Origin: JAPPLB01 sp965206655
GTDB taxonomy: Bacteria > Acidobacteriota > Terriglobia > Bryobacterales > UBA6623
Direction: 5' to 3'
Assembly (NCBI GenBank): GCA_965206655.1
Contig: CBDBKC010000038.1
Location: 1,798,001-1,862,000 of the forward strand
DNA: 64,000 bases
Part shown: positions 50,124 through 60,070 of the stretch, in pieces
How positions within the stretch are numbered: position 1 is the first letter of the stretch
Layout: every line of letters begins with the position of its first letter
Notes under the pieces: generated by a model
Databases searched by the model: none
Told to the model about the DNA's origin: nothing
Seen by the model: the letters and a program-made list of their open reading frames with translations, nothing else
Translations under genes and position numbers: made by a program

Positions 50124-52604
50124 CTACTGAACGGTGACATTGGTTTCCGCCGATTCAACCTGCATCGGTTGCGCCTCGCCGTTGCGTGCACCCGTCGGGA
50201 TCACCCGCAACCGCGACTCACCGGCCGCTACGCCTTCGACGATCAACGTGATCACGACCCCCTGCCCATCGACGCCCCCGGTTCCTGGGAAGCGTGAAAT
50301 GTTCACCGCCGCCTGGCCGACTTCATTGCGGATGTTCTTCGAGAAGATCAGGTCGCTCTCGTCCCCTTCCAGGAACCTACCCTTTTCGATGTCCGCGACC
50401 TTCATCACCCGTTGGTCGAAGCGAATCCGCATCGGGACGCCGAATATCTGATTCACGTTCTGCACGACCACGTCCACGCGCACCTTCTGACCGACAGCTA
50501 CCGTCGGAGTCGCCGGGTTCAGCACGAATCGCGCACCCGAGCCCTCGGGCGCGGTCGGCGGAGGAGCGGCCGGCACGGGTGCGGGCGCCGGGGGTTCAGG
50601 CGTGGCCGGTTGCGGGGCAGGCTGGGGCGCTGTCGGCCCAGGCGCGGGAGCCGGTTGCGCTTCCGCCACGGTCGCCGGCTTCTCCGGCTGATCCGGCGTC
50701 TCGTCGTGGCCGTAACTGCGCAGCGGCGAGGCGCCGTTCTCTTCTCGGTCGTAACGCACCCGGAAAACCTGGTCCGTGCCCGACGCGATCGACTTCAGAT
50801 TCGCGTACTCGACTTCCGGCATACGAACGATGTGCGGCACCAGCACGATCAGAATCTCGCTCTCGGTCACCTGCACCTCTTCGGTACTGAAGAAGCGTCC
50901 TACCACTGGGATATCCGACAGGAGCGGCACGCCGCCCTTCGTCGTAAACGTTTGTGTCTGCAGCAAGCCGCCGAGTATGCTGGAATGCCCTTGCTCGATC
51001 CGCACGTCATGTGTCACTTTTCGCTGGCCGAACACCGGCTGCCGAATGCCGCCGATCTCCAGGAAGTCCGCCACGTTCGAAATCTCGACCTCAATGTGCA
51101 TCGATACTTCATGGTCGTTGTGGATATTCGGCGTCAAGTCGACGTTGACGCCAATCTCCTGGTACTGGAACTGCGTATTGACCAGCGGGTTGATCCCCAC
51201 ACCGCCAATGCCGGGCTGGAAGCTTCCCGTAGCGATGGGAATTCGCTGGCCGATCCGCAGGCTCGCCTGAAAATTGTTCTGCGCTCGCACCCGAGGAGAT
51301 TGCAGCAAGCGCGTATCCGACCGGCTCAAGAGCGCTTCAATCGTCCCGCCCGGCAGGGTGGTCGACCAATCCCGTCCACTCAAGTTGCCGAGGTCGGTTA
51401 GCGGCACGCTGCCACCTCCGTCCGGGGCAACGCCTTCTCCGGTGAACGTGACCGGGAAACTCAAACCGGCCGCGCCGCCTGATATCGGTGTAATCCCTAG
51501 ATTCCGCGTCGCCGACTTGCTCGTCTCCAACACCAATATGTCGACCACAACCTCGGGGCGTGCCTTGTCGACATCCGCGATCACCTTTTCCGCCAAAGCA
51601 ATCTTGTCGGCAGGACCGCGCACGATCAGAGCGTTCATCGAGTTCACTGGGAACAGCCGGCGCAGATCCGTCAGGCCGCGTATTGCCGTCGCTATTTCTT
51701 GCAGTTCCTGCGGCGATGCCACGTTCGTCAAATAGAACGTCTTGACGACTTCGTCACCGAACTCCCGCCTCTTGTTCTGGCTGTCCTCCGTGACGAAAAT
51801 CGCATTCTTTGTGAGCGGCTTCCAGTAGGCTTTCGCCATCAAACTGACGTGGTCCAACGCTTCGTATAGCGTGACGTTCTGCAGCTCGATCGTGATCTTG
51901 CTGCCATCGAACTCCGAGTCGAACAACACGTTGATGCCCGCCAGCTTGCCGATCGTCTCGAAGATGACCTTGCTTTCTTGCTCGCGAAACGTGAGCGTCT
52001 CCAGCAGGCGGCTCGAGATCGGCTCCAGCACCGGCAGGGCCTTCAACTGCTCCAGCCTGCGGTGCCGTTCGTCGTTCTCCTTCTCGAGCGGAGTTTGCGT
52101 GTCGACTTCACCGTCTTGGCTCTTCTGGTGCTGCTCGATCAGGTCCAGCGTCCGCTTGCGTTCCTGGTTGGCGATCGTTGAAGCCGGATCGATTTCCAGC
52201 GCGCGCAGAAACTCTCGCGCCGCCTCCTCGAGATGCCCCTGCTCGCGCTGCTGCCGGCCGATCAGAACATGCCGCTGACCGGCGACGAACCGCACGCGGT
52301 GAGTTGAGAGCTGATAACGGGGGTCCTTTGGCGCTTCGACAAGCGCCTGCTCATACAATTCCAACGCCTCGTCGTAGTTCTTCGCCATCTCGGCCCGCCG
52401 GCCCCGGTTGTAGAGCTTTTTGGCCTTCCGATCTCCGGCCAGCGCAGGTTCGGCAATTGCCAACAGCAGACAAAACGACAGCAGCAGCGCAGCCCAACGC
52501 CGCCTCGCTGAGAAAAAGGAAACCTTCCCCGTCCGGGCCGGGGCCGTGGCTGCGGAGGGCGGGGATGAGTCAGGGGGGATGATCTTGGCTTGGACGGTGG
52601 GCAC
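50124..52604 (-). CDS. GspD-like secretin with TPR and C-terminal cohesin domain
   Basis: An 826-residue outer-membrane secretin. A signal region (LLLSFCLLLAIAEPALA) is followed by TPR repeats (AKNYDEALELYEQALVEAPK), N0/N1-type domains (GINVLFDSEF, FYLTNVASPQELQEI), the secretin core (LLQSPRVRAQNNFQASLRIG, GVNVDLTPNIHND, GGVPLLSDIPVVGRFF) and a Pro-Ala linker leading to a cohesin domain (VAVGQKVRVDVVVQNVNQIF to the end). TPR plus cohesin on a secretin is a pattern I associate with Acidobacteriota. Divergent from smpB. Confidence 0.88.
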   Translation of the reverse strand: MPTVQAKIIPPDSSPPSAATAPARTGKVSFFSARRRWAALLLSFCLLLAIAEPALAGDRKAKKLYNRGRRAEMAKNYDEALELYEQALVEAPKDPRYQLSTHRVRFVAGQRHVLIGRQQREQGHLEEAAREFLRALEIDPASTIANQERKRTLDLIEQHQKSQDGEVDTQTPLEKENDERHRRLEQLKALPVLEPISSRLLETLTFREQESKVIFETIGKLAGINVLFDSEFDGSKITIELQNVTLYEALDHVSLMAKAYWKPLTKNAIFVTEDSQNKRREFGDEVVKTFYLTNVASPQELQEIATAIRGLTDLRRLFPVNSMNALIVRGPADKIALAEKVIADVDKARPEVVVDILVLETSKSATRNLGITPISGGAAGLSFPVTFTGEGVAPDGGGSVPLTDLGNLSGRDWSTTLPGGTIEALLSRSDTRLLQSPRVRAQNNFQASLRIGQRIPIATGSFQPGIGGVGINPLVNTQFQYQEIGVNVDLTPNIHNDHEVSMHIEVEISNVADFLEIGGIRQPVFGQRKVTHDVRIEQGHSSILGGLLQTQTFTTKGGVPLLSDIPVVGRFFSTEEVQVTESEILIVLVPHIVRMPEVEYANLKSIASGTDQVFRVRYDREENGASPLRSYGHDETPDQPEKPATVAEAQPAPAPGPTAPQPAPQPATPEPPAPAPVPAAPPPTAPEGSGARFVLNPATPTVAVGQKVRVDVVVQNVNQIFGVPMRIRFDQRVMKVADIEKGRFLEGDESDLIFSKNIRNEVGQAAVNISRFPGTGGVDGQGVVITLIVEGVAAGESRLRVIPTGARNGEAQPMQVESAETNVTVQ

Positions 52605-52658
52605 GATGCAGTCCTTCCTGTTAAGTTGACGTCAGAGGTTCACGTTACGTGGAGCCAA

Positions 52659-53126
52659 ATGAGCGAGCCCGTCGGCATAAAAATCCTGACTGACAACCGC
52701 CGCGCCCGGCACGAATACTTTCTCTCGGACCACCTGGAGTTGGGTATGGTACTCACGGGCAGCGAAGTCAAAGCGGCCCGCGCCGGCAAAATTCAGCTTT
52801 CCGACTCCTACGGAACGCTCCGCAACGGCGAACTCTGGCTCTTCAACGCCCACATCAGCCACTACGGACCGGCCCATCGCGAGAACCACGACCCGATCCG
52901 GCCCCGCAAGCTCCTTGCCCACGCCCGTGAAATCGAGAAGCTCGGCGCCAAGATCCGCGATGGGGGCCTTACGCTCATCCCGACCAAAATTTATCTGAAG
53001 AAGGGTCGAGTAAAGTGTGAGCTAGCCCTCGCTAAGGTAAAGAAACTACATGATAAACGCGCTACGGAACGAAAGAAAGAAGCCGAAGCCGAAGCCCGCA
53101 CCGCTATCCGCGAACACCGCCGCTAA
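52659..53126 (+). CDS. smpB: SsrA-binding protein SmpB
   Basis: A 155-residue trans-translation factor that binds tmRNA. It has the family motif GMVLTGSEVKAARAGKIQL, the RPRKLL element and KGRVKCELALAKVKKLHDKR at the C-terminus. ATG at 52659 has GGAG at 5 nt distance, and the longer frame is not needed. Confidence 0.95.
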   Translation: MSEPVGIKILTDNRRARHEYFLSDHLELGMVLTGSEVKAARAGKIQLSDSYGTLRNGELWLFNAHISHYGPAHRENHDPIRPRKLLAHAREIEKLGAKIRDGGLTLIPTKIYLKKGRVKCELALAKVKKLHDKRATERKKEAEAEARTAIREHRR

Positions 53127-53202
53127 CAGCACGCTCACTACACCTACCAGCCAACCAACAGCGCGCTCGATGTAAATCTGGCGGCCCGCGCCCTGCGGTG
53201 TT

Positions 53203-53237
53203 GTGAAAAAATGGGACTGTACCAAGCGCCGCGCGTA
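53203..53237. repeat. Half copy of the GTGAAAAAA...GGGACTG repeat
   Basis: GTGAAAAAATGGGACTGTACCAAGCGC matches the arms at 29431 and 60331. No clear inverted partner is seen, so it may be a solo arm. Confidence 0.5.
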
Positions 53238-53263
53238 ACTCGCGATCTCGACTTTACCCACCC

Positions 53264-54076
53264 ATGACTCGCCAAGATATCCAGGAATTAGCTCGCCGTA
53301 TCGCAGGCAAGTTGGCTGACCGAGATAACGTCCCGCCTTCCGAAGGAACCCTGTCCGGCCCTACGGCGGACGAACCTTACTCCGACTGGGTTCCCGCCGC
53401 TGGAGGTATCGCCGGTTCCATCGATCACACTCTGCTGCGCCCGGATGCTTCGGAGCGCGACGTGATTCGGGTCTGTGACGAGGCACGGACGAACGGTTTT
53501 CATAGCGCCTGCATTCATCCCGACAAAGTCGCCCTGGCCGAGCGCCAGTTGCGCGGATCGGGGGTCAAGGTTTGCACGGTAATTGGTTTTCCCCACGGCG
53601 CCCATGTGACGCCCGTGAAGTGCGCCGAGGCCGAGCAATCTCTCAAGTCGGGTGCCCGGGAACTGGATATGGTCATCAACATCGGTGCCCTGAAGCAGGG
53701 CCGCCTCGACTCGGTTCATAGCGAGATCCGCTCGATCGTGGAGCTCGCTCACTCGGCTGACGCCATCGTCAAGGTCATTCTTGAGATGGGGTATCTCGAT
53801 CACGAGACCAAGCTGAGAGGCTGCGTGGTCGCGCGGCTTGCAGGCGCCGATTTCGTTAAGACCGCAACCGGATTCGGACCGGCCGGAGCCGATCCCGAGG
53901 ATGTCGCTCTGATGCGCCAGGTCGTCGGCCATGAGATGGGCATCAAGGCCGCGGGCGGCATCCGCACATACGCCCGCTTCCGTGACATGATGAGAGCGGG
54001 CGCGACACGCATCGGGGCGAGCGCGAGCCTCACGATTCTCGAAGAATTCCGCACCTCAAGCAACGCCGCCCGATAG
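53264..54076 (+). CDS. deoC: Deoxyribose-phosphate aldolase
   Basis: A 270-residue class I aldolase. Motifs are IDHTLLRPDA, KVCTVIGFPHGAH, the catalytic Lys in ADFVKTATGFGP and the C-terminal KAAGGIRTYARF loop. Full length with an N-terminal extension of about 45 residues. Start ATG at 53264. It precedes the GAF-phosphatase gene by 19 bp. Confidence 0.95.
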   Translation: MTRQDIQELARRIAGKLADRDNVPPSEGTLSGPTADEPYSDWVPAAGGIAGSIDHTLLRPDASERDVIRVCDEARTNGFHSACIHPDKVALAERQLRGSGVKVCTVIGFPHGAHVTPVKCAEAEQSLKSGARELDMVINIGALKQGRLDSVHSEIRSIVELAHSADAIVKVILEMGYLDHETKLRGCVVARLAGADFVKTATGFGPAGADPEDVALMRQVVGHEMGIKAAGGIRTYARFRDMMRAGATRIGASASLTILEEFRTSSNAAR

Positions 54077-54095
54077 GCGGCCGTCGCTCGTTCCC

Positions 54096-55856
54096 ATGCC
54101 GTTGCCCACTCCAGCACGAGATCCACACGATGAGTCGCTTGACCTGCTCGTCCAGGCCTCGGAGATCGTTGCCGGCCACTCTTTGGATCTCGACTCGCTC
54201 CTCGAAGAACTGGTCGAATTGGTCCGCAAGGTTGTCGACTGCGAACTTGTAGCCGTACTGCTCAAGAGCGGTACCGACGCTTTGCGAGTTCGGCAGACCT
54301 TCGGCTACGGAGATGAAGGCAAGACCCACAATCTCAGGGTCAAACTCGGTGAAGGCGTTACCGGTGCGGCGGCCCAGGATTTGCGAACGACCGTCGTCCC
54401 CGACGTTAGCCACGACCCCCGCTACATCCAAGTCGTCGAGGCTGTGCGTTCAGAGATGGCCGTGCCGCTTGTGGCGCGAGGCAAGCTGGTAGGCGTCATT
54501 GATCTCCAATCGCGTGACAAGGACGCCTTTGGGGATCGCGAGCGCAGCGTACTCGAGCTCATCGCTTCGCGCTTTTCGATCGCCATCGATGCGGCGCGCT
54601 TGTATCGCGGGACATTGCGGCAGAATCGCACATTGCGCACCCTCTCCGAGATTGCCCAAGAGTTCAGTCAGCTTCTTCCCGTCGACGAATTGTTGACCAA
54701 GATCGCTTCGCTGATTCGCACCATCATTCCCTACGACGCACTAAGCATCTTGCTACTCGAAAAAGATGAACAGGTTCTGAAGCACTACTTCGGCGTCCGC
54801 TTCGACGAGCGGATTCAATGGGACAACGTCAAACTCGGTACAGGGATCGTCGGAACCGCGGCCCAGACCGCGGCGCCGGTACTCGTGCGCGACACCCAAC
54901 TCGATAGTCGCTACGTCGCCATCATCGAGGGCATCCGCTCCGAAGTTGCCGTGCCGCTGACGCTCAAGAACAAGGCCTTCGGCGTGATCGACCTTGAGAG
55001 TGAGCGAGTCGGTGCATTCAAGAGCCGCGACCTGCAGATGTTGTCGCTGCTGGCGCCCCAAATCACGACCGCCATAGAGAACGCACAGCTCTACGAGGAA
55101 GTGGCGCGTAACAAAGCCCGCATGGAGCAGGACTTAACAGCGGCCCGCGCTCTGCAGCAAAACCTTCTTTACGCTCCCGTCCCTAAGTTCCCCGGAGTCG
55201 AAATCGCCGTGCGCAATGAGGCGGCACTGGAAGTGGCCGGAGATCTCTACGACTTCTTTCCGACGCGCGAAGTTGAGCTCGGGCTTTTGATCGGTGACGT
55301 AAGCGGCAAAGGGGCCGCGGCCGCTCTCTATAGCGCATTGGCGAGCGGCCTCGTGCGTAACCTCATCGAGCCCGAGCAGTCCCCTGCCCTGCTGCTCGAA
55401 AACCTCAACTCTGCTTTACGCATCAGAAGGTTCGAAGCCCGTTATCTAACCGCCCTCTATGCGCAGTGGAGGCCGATGGAAGGAGAGCTGGTCATAGCGA
55501 ACGCGGGCCAGCCTCGTCCGCTGCTTTGTCGTGACGGCAAGGTCGAAGTGTTGCCGGCGGTGGGCATCCCTCTCGCGCTTCTCAAAGGCTCGACGTACGA
55601 AGAGGTGCGGGTGGCTCTTAAGCCGGGCGATTTGCTGGTCATCGTGTCGGACGGCATCACCGAGGCCGTCTCCCCGTCCGGCGCCGAGTATGATGACAAT
55701 AGTCTCATTCAAACCGTCGAATCGCGGGCGGGCGGATCAGCCGAACAAGTCGTGAAGGCGATCTTCGAGGATGTGGTCAGCCTTTCTCGCCGTGCCACGC
55801 CCGCGGACGACCAAACCGTAATTGCCGTTCGCATCGGCGAGGGCTCCGGCCCCTGA
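54096..55856 (+). CDS. Two-GAF PP2C/SpoIIE-type phosphatase (RsbU-like)
   Basis: A 586-residue protein with two GAF domains (GEGVTGAAAQDLRTTVVPDV, then GTGIVGTAAQTAAPVLVRD) and a SpoIIE/PP2C domain (residues about 370-586: DLYDFFPTRE, LIGDVSGKGAAAALYSALAS, LLVIVSDGITEAVSP). It is likely a stress-response phosphatase acting on an anti-anti-sigma factor (inference). No partner is adjacent. Confidence 0.92.
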   Translation: MPLPTPARDPHDESLDLLVQASEIVAGHSLDLDSLLEELVELVRKVVDCELVAVLLKSGTDALRVRQTFGYGDEGKTHNLRVKLGEGVTGAAAQDLRTTVVPDVSHDPRYIQVVEAVRSEMAVPLVARGKLVGVIDLQSRDKDAFGDRERSVLELIASRFSIAIDAARLYRGTLRQNRTLRTLSEIAQEFSQLLPVDELLTKIASLIRTIIPYDALSILLLEKDEQVLKHYFGVRFDERIQWDNVKLGTGIVGTAAQTAAPVLVRDTQLDSRYVAIIEGIRSEVAVPLTLKNKAFGVIDLESERVGAFKSRDLQMLSLLAPQITTAIENAQLYEEVARNKARMEQDLTAARALQQNLLYAPVPKFPGVEIAVRNEAALEVAGDLYDFFPTREVELGLLIGDVSGKGAAAALYSALASGLVRNLIEPEQSPALLLENLNSALRIRRFEARYLTALYAQWRPMEGELVIANAGQPRPLLCRDGKVEVLPAVGIPLALLKGSTYEEVRVALKPGDLLVIVSDGITEAVSPSGAEYDDNSLIQTVESRAGGSAEQVVKAIFEDVVSLSRRATPADDQTVIAVRIGEGSGP

Positions 55857-55884
55857 GGCCGCTCGGCCACAACGGACTAAATCC

Positions 55885-57159
55885 ATGCCAACCGCCGGAT
55901 TCGAGTATCGCGACGATGGATTCTTTTGCGAAGACGTCCCTCTCGACCACATCGCCGAGCGTTTCGGAACGCCCTGCTACGTGTACTCAGCGGGAGCCAT
56001 TACAACCAACTACGGTGCATACGGCGATGCCCTCGCGGGACTACCCCATGACGTTCACTACGCGGTAAAAGCGAACGGCACGCTCGGCATACTGTCACTC
56101 TTGGCGGGCCTTGGAGCGGGTTTCGACATCGTTTCCGGCGGCGAACTGTTTCGTGTCCTCAAGGCCGGCGGCGACCCCGCCAAGGTCGTCTTCTCCGGCG
56201 TTGGGAAGACAGCCGTCGAGATGGAGTACGCCCTCCGCGGCGGTATCGGCTCCTTTAACTGCGAGTCCGAAGGCGAGGTCGCTCTTCTCAACGACACAGC
56301 GGGCCGCCTCAACAAACAGCCTGTCGTCGCGCTGCGGGTGAATCCCGATATCAGCGCCGACACACACCCTTACATCGCGACCGGTTTGCGTGATCACAAG
56401 TTCGGCATTCCTTTTGAGGTCGCTGAACGAATCTACACCGATTCCGCGCGCTTTCCCAACCTGCGATTCGAGGGTGTGAGTTGTCACATCGGTTCGCAGA
56501 TCTTCGATACCAGCGTCTTCTTCGACGCACTGGAAAAAGTGCTGCATCTGGTCGTGAAGCTTCGCGCCGCCGGAGTAGCCGTCCGGCAACTGGACCTGGG
56601 TGGTGGCCTGGGCATTGCCTATCGCCCGGAAGAAACGACGCCTTCGATTTCCGACTACGCCGCCGAACTCGCGCGAGCGTTGCAGGGCAAGGACCTGCGC
56701 TTGATGATCGAGCCCGGACGCTCCATCGTCGGTCAGGCCGGCGTATTATTGACGCGAGTCATCTACCGCAAGCCGGCCGATACGAAGCAGTTCTTCGTCG
56801 TCGACGCCGCGATGAACGACTTGATCCGGCCGTCGCTTTATCAGTCGCATCACGAGATCGTACCCGTCACCCGGCGCGCCGCCGAAACCGTCACGGCTGA
56901 CGTCGTCGGACCGGTCTGTGAAACCGGCGACTTCCTGGCGCGTGACCGGCAGATGCCCGCCGTGGATCCGGGCGACCTGCTCGCGGTCTGCACGGCCGGC
57001 GCTTACGGATTTGTGCTGGCCTCTAACTACAACGGACGTCCGCGCGCCCCGGAGGTACTGGTGGAGGGCGGCGAGGCCCGGCTCATCCGCGGGCGGGAAA
57101 CATACGATGATCTGATTCGCGGTGAAACGCTCCGTGGTGTCGCCGAACCGGTGTCGTGA
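55885..57159 (+). CDS. lysA: Diaminopimelate decarboxylase
   Basis: A 424-residue PLP enzyme of lysine synthesis. The PLP Lys is in HYAVKANGTLGILSLL, the conserved GGGLG motif reads DLGGGLGIAY, and the other motifs are GRSIVGQAGVLLTRV and CETGDFLARDR. ATG at 55885. The stop overlaps the miaA GTG start (GTGA). Confidence 0.95.
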   Translation: MPTAGFEYRDDGFFCEDVPLDHIAERFGTPCYVYSAGAITTNYGAYGDALAGLPHDVHYAVKANGTLGILSLLAGLGAGFDIVSGGELFRVLKAGGDPAKVVFSGVGKTAVEMEYALRGGIGSFNCESEGEVALLNDTAGRLNKQPVVALRVNPDISADTHPYIATGLRDHKFGIPFEVAERIYTDSARFPNLRFEGVSCHIGSQIFDTSVFFDALEKVLHLVVKLRAAGVAVRQLDLGGGLGIAYRPEETTPSISDYAAELARALQGKDLRLMIEPGRSIVGQAGVLLTRVIYRKPADTKQFFVVDAAMNDLIRPSLYQSHHEIVPVTRRAAETVTADVVGPVCETGDFLARDRQMPAVDPGDLLAVCTAGAYGFVLASNYNGRPRAPEVLVEGGEARLIRGRETYDDLIRGETLRGVAEPVS

Positions 57160-58151
57160 GTTCCGTCGATCCCCACTTGTCTCCTCTGGTAGCCGTCGTC
57201 GGTCCGACGGCTTCCGGCAAGAGCGCTTTGGCTCTCGATATCGCCGAGCGCTTCCACGGCGAGATCGTCAACTTCGACTCAGTCCAGCTCTACCGCCGGT
57301 TCCATATCGGCGCCGCCAAGACTCCGCTCGAGGAACGCCGCGGCATCTCTCACCACCTGCTCGACATCGTTGACCCTGACGAACACTTCACCGCCGGAGA
57401 TTATGCCCAACGAGCCCGCGCCGTCCTAGCTGAGATCCGTAGCCGGGGACGCCTGCCTGTCCTCGTCGGCGGAACCGGACTCTACTTACGCGCGCTGCTC
57501 GACGGGCTCTTCCAGGGACCGCGCCGCGATGAAGCCCTTCGCCGAAGAATCGAGAGCCGGGTCGATTCCCGCCCCCCCGGCCACCTGCACCGCCTACTGC
57601 GGCGCTTGGATTCCGCCTCCGCCGAACGGATCCACCCAAACGACATCCCCAAGCTGATGCGCGCTATCGAAGTCAGCCTGTTGGCGCGCGCCCCCATAAC
57701 CGAACTCTGGCGCGAAGGCCGCGATCGCCTCGAAGGCTATTCCGTGATCCGAATCGGGCTCAACCCGCCCCGCGACCAACTCTATCAGCGCATCGAGCAA
57801 CGAACGGCATCCATGTTCTCTCATGGACTCGTCGAGGAGGTTCGAACCCTGCTGGACGCCGGCGTGCCCCGATCCGCTCGACCGTTTGGCGCGCTGGGCT
57901 ACAGACAGGCGCTCGGCGAACTCGACGGGAAACTCACACGCGAAGAGGCGATCGAGTCGACAGCTCGCATGACACGCCGCTACGCCAAGCGCCAGATGAC
58001 CTGGTTTCGCCGCGAACCCGACGTCCATTGGCTAACGGGATTCGGCAACGAAGACTCAGTTCGAAACGAAGTTCTCACAATGCTCGCGCCTCGCCTCGAT
58101 CCTGCCTCAATAGACAAGCGACACCCGATCGGGTCGGGTGACGGGGATTGA
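57156..58151 (+). CDS. miaA: tRNA dimethylallyltransferase
   Basis: A 331-residue enzyme that prenylates A37 of UNN-reading tRNAs. P-loop GPTASGKSALALD, FDSVQLYRRF and LPVLVGGTGLYLRALL, then the RRYAKRQMTWFR motif. GTG start at 57156. The last residues (about 58130 on) and the stop fall at the group II intron 3' end, so the native C-terminus may have differed slightly. Confidence 0.93.
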   Translation: MSSVDPHLSPLVAVVGPTASGKSALALDIAERFHGEIVNFDSVQLYRRFHIGAAKTPLEERRGISHHLLDIVDPDEHFTAGDYAQRARAVLAEIRSRGRLPVLVGGTGLYLRALLDGLFQGPRRDEALRRRIESRVDSRPPGHLHRLLRRLDSASAERIHPNDIPKLMRAIEVSLLARAPITELWREGRDRLEGYSVIRIGLNPPRDQLYQRIEQRTASMFSHGLVEEVRTLLDAGVPRSARPFGALGYRQALGELDGKLTREEAIESTARMTRRYAKRQMTWFRREPDVHWLTGFGNEDSVRNEVLTMLAPRLDPASIDKRHPIGSGDGD

Positions 58152-60010
58152 GGCCCCGCCACCCTCCCACACCACCGGACATACGGTTTTCCGTATCCGG
58201 CGGTTGAACCCAGCGGCCTTACGTTCGCGCCGCAAGATCCGATGGCATCACAAACCCGTAGCGCCGCAACGTTGCATTCGATAACGCTGTCTGCAACAGT
58301 CCGTTCGCCGCTATGCGCCAAGCGCCGCGACGTGCCGGAACCAGTTTCAACAACCGTTCCCCAATGCCCAACCGACGTAAAGCCCGCCGGCGTCCCGTTG
58401 CGCCATGCCAGCGCAGCCAGAAACATTTCCGTATGTGCCGCCGCACCCATCCTTCCAGTAGGAAAATCGCACGCCGTCGCTCCGCCAACCGGTAGTATCC
58501 CCACCAGCCGCGAACGTACCGCCGCCACTCGTCGCGTAACTGCCGACTCGTGACCGAGCGGTTGCCGCACCAGATCTCCCGCACCTTCCGTTTGAATCGC
58601 TCGACACTTTCCGGCGCTGCTTCCACCTGCCCCTGGCGGTTCAGACGAAACCCCAGGAACTTCCGCTCCCACGGCCTCCCCGCCCCGCTCTTGGCTTCGT
58701 TCACTTTCAGTCGCAGATGCTTTTCGATCCAAGCCGTGATCCCCGCCAGCACACGCTTCGCCGCCGCTTCACTGCCCACATAGATGTTGCAGTCATCCGC
58801 GTACCGGCAGAACCGTAGCCCACGTCTCTCCAGCTCCCGATCAAGCGCATCAAGGTAGATGTTCGCCAGCAACGGTGACAACGGCCCGCCTTGCGGCGTG
58901 CCCTCCGCGCTGCGCACCACCACCCCCTCCGTCAGCACTCCGGCCCGTAGATACCGGCCGATCAACCCCAGCACTCGCTTGTCGCGAATGACTTCCGCCA
59001 CCCGCCGCATCAAAATGTCGTGATTGACCACGTCGAAGAACCGCGCGATGTCAATATCCACCACCCAGTCCTTGCCCTCGCGAACGTATCTTTGCGCCAC
59101 TCGCACTGCGTCATGCGCACTCCGTCCCGGCCGGAACCCGTAGCTCGACTCGCTGAACCGCGGATCGAAGATCGGCTGCAGAACTTGCAGCAACGCTTGC
59201 TGCACCAGCCGATCTATTACCGTCGGTATCCCAAGCTGTCGCTTCCCCCCGCTCGGCTTCGGTATCTCTACCCGCCTTACGGGACTCGGCGTCCAACGCC
59301 CGGACACGAGTTTCGCTCGAATCTCCGTGCCGTGACGGCGAAAGTGAGGTTCGAGTTCTTCGGTCGTCATCTTGTCGATCCCCGCCGCGCCCCGCTTGCG
59401 TTTCACCGCCCGCAGAGCCCGTTCGAGGTTCTCCTCTCCGACCACCTGTTCCATCAGTTCTTCGTGCATTGCTTTCTTCGATGAGTCTCGCCGAACTTCG
59501 CCTCGTCGCCGCCGGAGGGAGGCCCATCCCGGTTCCACCGTTCCTGCCTGCACCTGCTCCCCTTGCGTTCCCCCGATGGGGAAGGACCTTTCGGTCCGGG
59601 ACTCCGGACTTCTTTCGGCTCGGTTCGAGTCGCTCCTCTCGCTTTGCTCCTTGGTTCTTCGGCCCTTCGCTCCGGCGCTATTACCCGCCTTCCTCGCTAC
59701 TACGGCCTCTGCTGACTTCTCCTCCGCTCTCACCGAGGAGATCTCCCCAGGTAAGGTGCTGAATCTTTCCCTTCACACCGCCCGGCTCTACCGCGCACGT
59801 CTTCGGATGGACTTCGGGCTTCACGTTGGCTAGCACGCTTACCGCCCGTACACGGCCTCTCTGCCGATTCGTGTTCCTACGGTCAAAGGTTTGTTCCCCG
59901 CTTCCTTCAGCTTCACCTCGCGGCTACGCCTTGCGGTTCCCTACGGTTACCTCCATCAGTTCCCGGTCGGCTCCTTTCAGCCAACTAGATTCAGCCCATG
60001 CTGGGCACAC
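58141..60010 (-). mobile_element. Group II intron (class C-like)
   Basis: Read on the minus strand, it opens with GTGTGCCCAGCATGGGC, a form typical of this intron class. A domain V hairpin (GCCGGATACGG-AAAA-CCGTATGTCCGG) lies near 58180-58205. A perfect stem (GGGTGGCGGGG with CCCCGTCACCC) acts as domain VI, and its distal arm closes at about 58137-58147. The 3' boundary is approximate. It lies directly after a terminator hairpin in its 5' exon, as class C introns do, and carries one reverse transcriptase gene. Confidence 0.8.
58219..59469 (-). CDS. ltrA: Group II intron reverse transcriptase/maturase
   Basis: A 416-residue RT/maturase with RT motifs QGGPLSPLLANIYLDALD and the catalytic CRYADDCNIYV, and domain X and maturase-like C-terminus (RRYVRGWWGYYRLAERR). 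ATG at 59469 is preferred. A frame to 59733 exists but lies in the structured 5' intron RNA. Complete and likely functional. Confidence 0.9.
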   Translation of the reverse strand: MHEELMEQVVGEENLERALRAVKRKRGAAGIDKMTTEELEPHFRRHGTEIRAKLVSGRWTPSPVRRVEIPKPSGGKRQLGIPTVIDRLVQQALLQVLQPIFDPRFSESSYGFRPGRSAHDAVRVAQRYVREGKDWVVDIDIARFFDVVNHDILMRRVAEVIRDKRVLGLIGRYLRAGVLTEGVVVRSAEGTPQGGPLSPLLANIYLDALDRELERRGLRFCRYADDCNIYVGSEAAAKRVLAGITAWIEKHLRLKVNEAKSGAGRPWERKFLGFRLNRQGQVEAAPESVERFKRKVREIWCGNRSVTSRQLRDEWRRYVRGWWGYYRLAERRRAIFLLEGWVRRHIRKCFWLRWHGATGRRRALRRLGIGERLLKLVPARRGAWRIAANGLLQTALSNATLRRYGFVMPSDLAART

Positions 60011-60013
60011 TAG

Positions 60014-60048
60014 CGCGGTCCCCGGTTTCGGGGTCCGCGGCCTTTTTC
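60014..60048 (+). terminator. Intrinsic terminator downstream of miaA
   Basis: CGCGG-T-CCCCG (60014-60024) pairs with CGGGG-T-CCGCG (60029-60039) with one T-T mismatch and a GTTT loop, followed by CCTTTTTC. It is the hairpin in the intron 5' exon, separated from miaA by the intron. It ends the plus-strand lysA-miaA transcript. Confidence 0.8.
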
Positions 60049-60070
60049 TGAGACTCGCACGTGGTTCTTA

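Noticed and set aside
59469..59733. N-terminal extension of the intron reverse transcriptase
   Set aside because: Lies in intron RNA domains with low-complexity Ser/Arg content; ATG at 59469 gives normal RT length.
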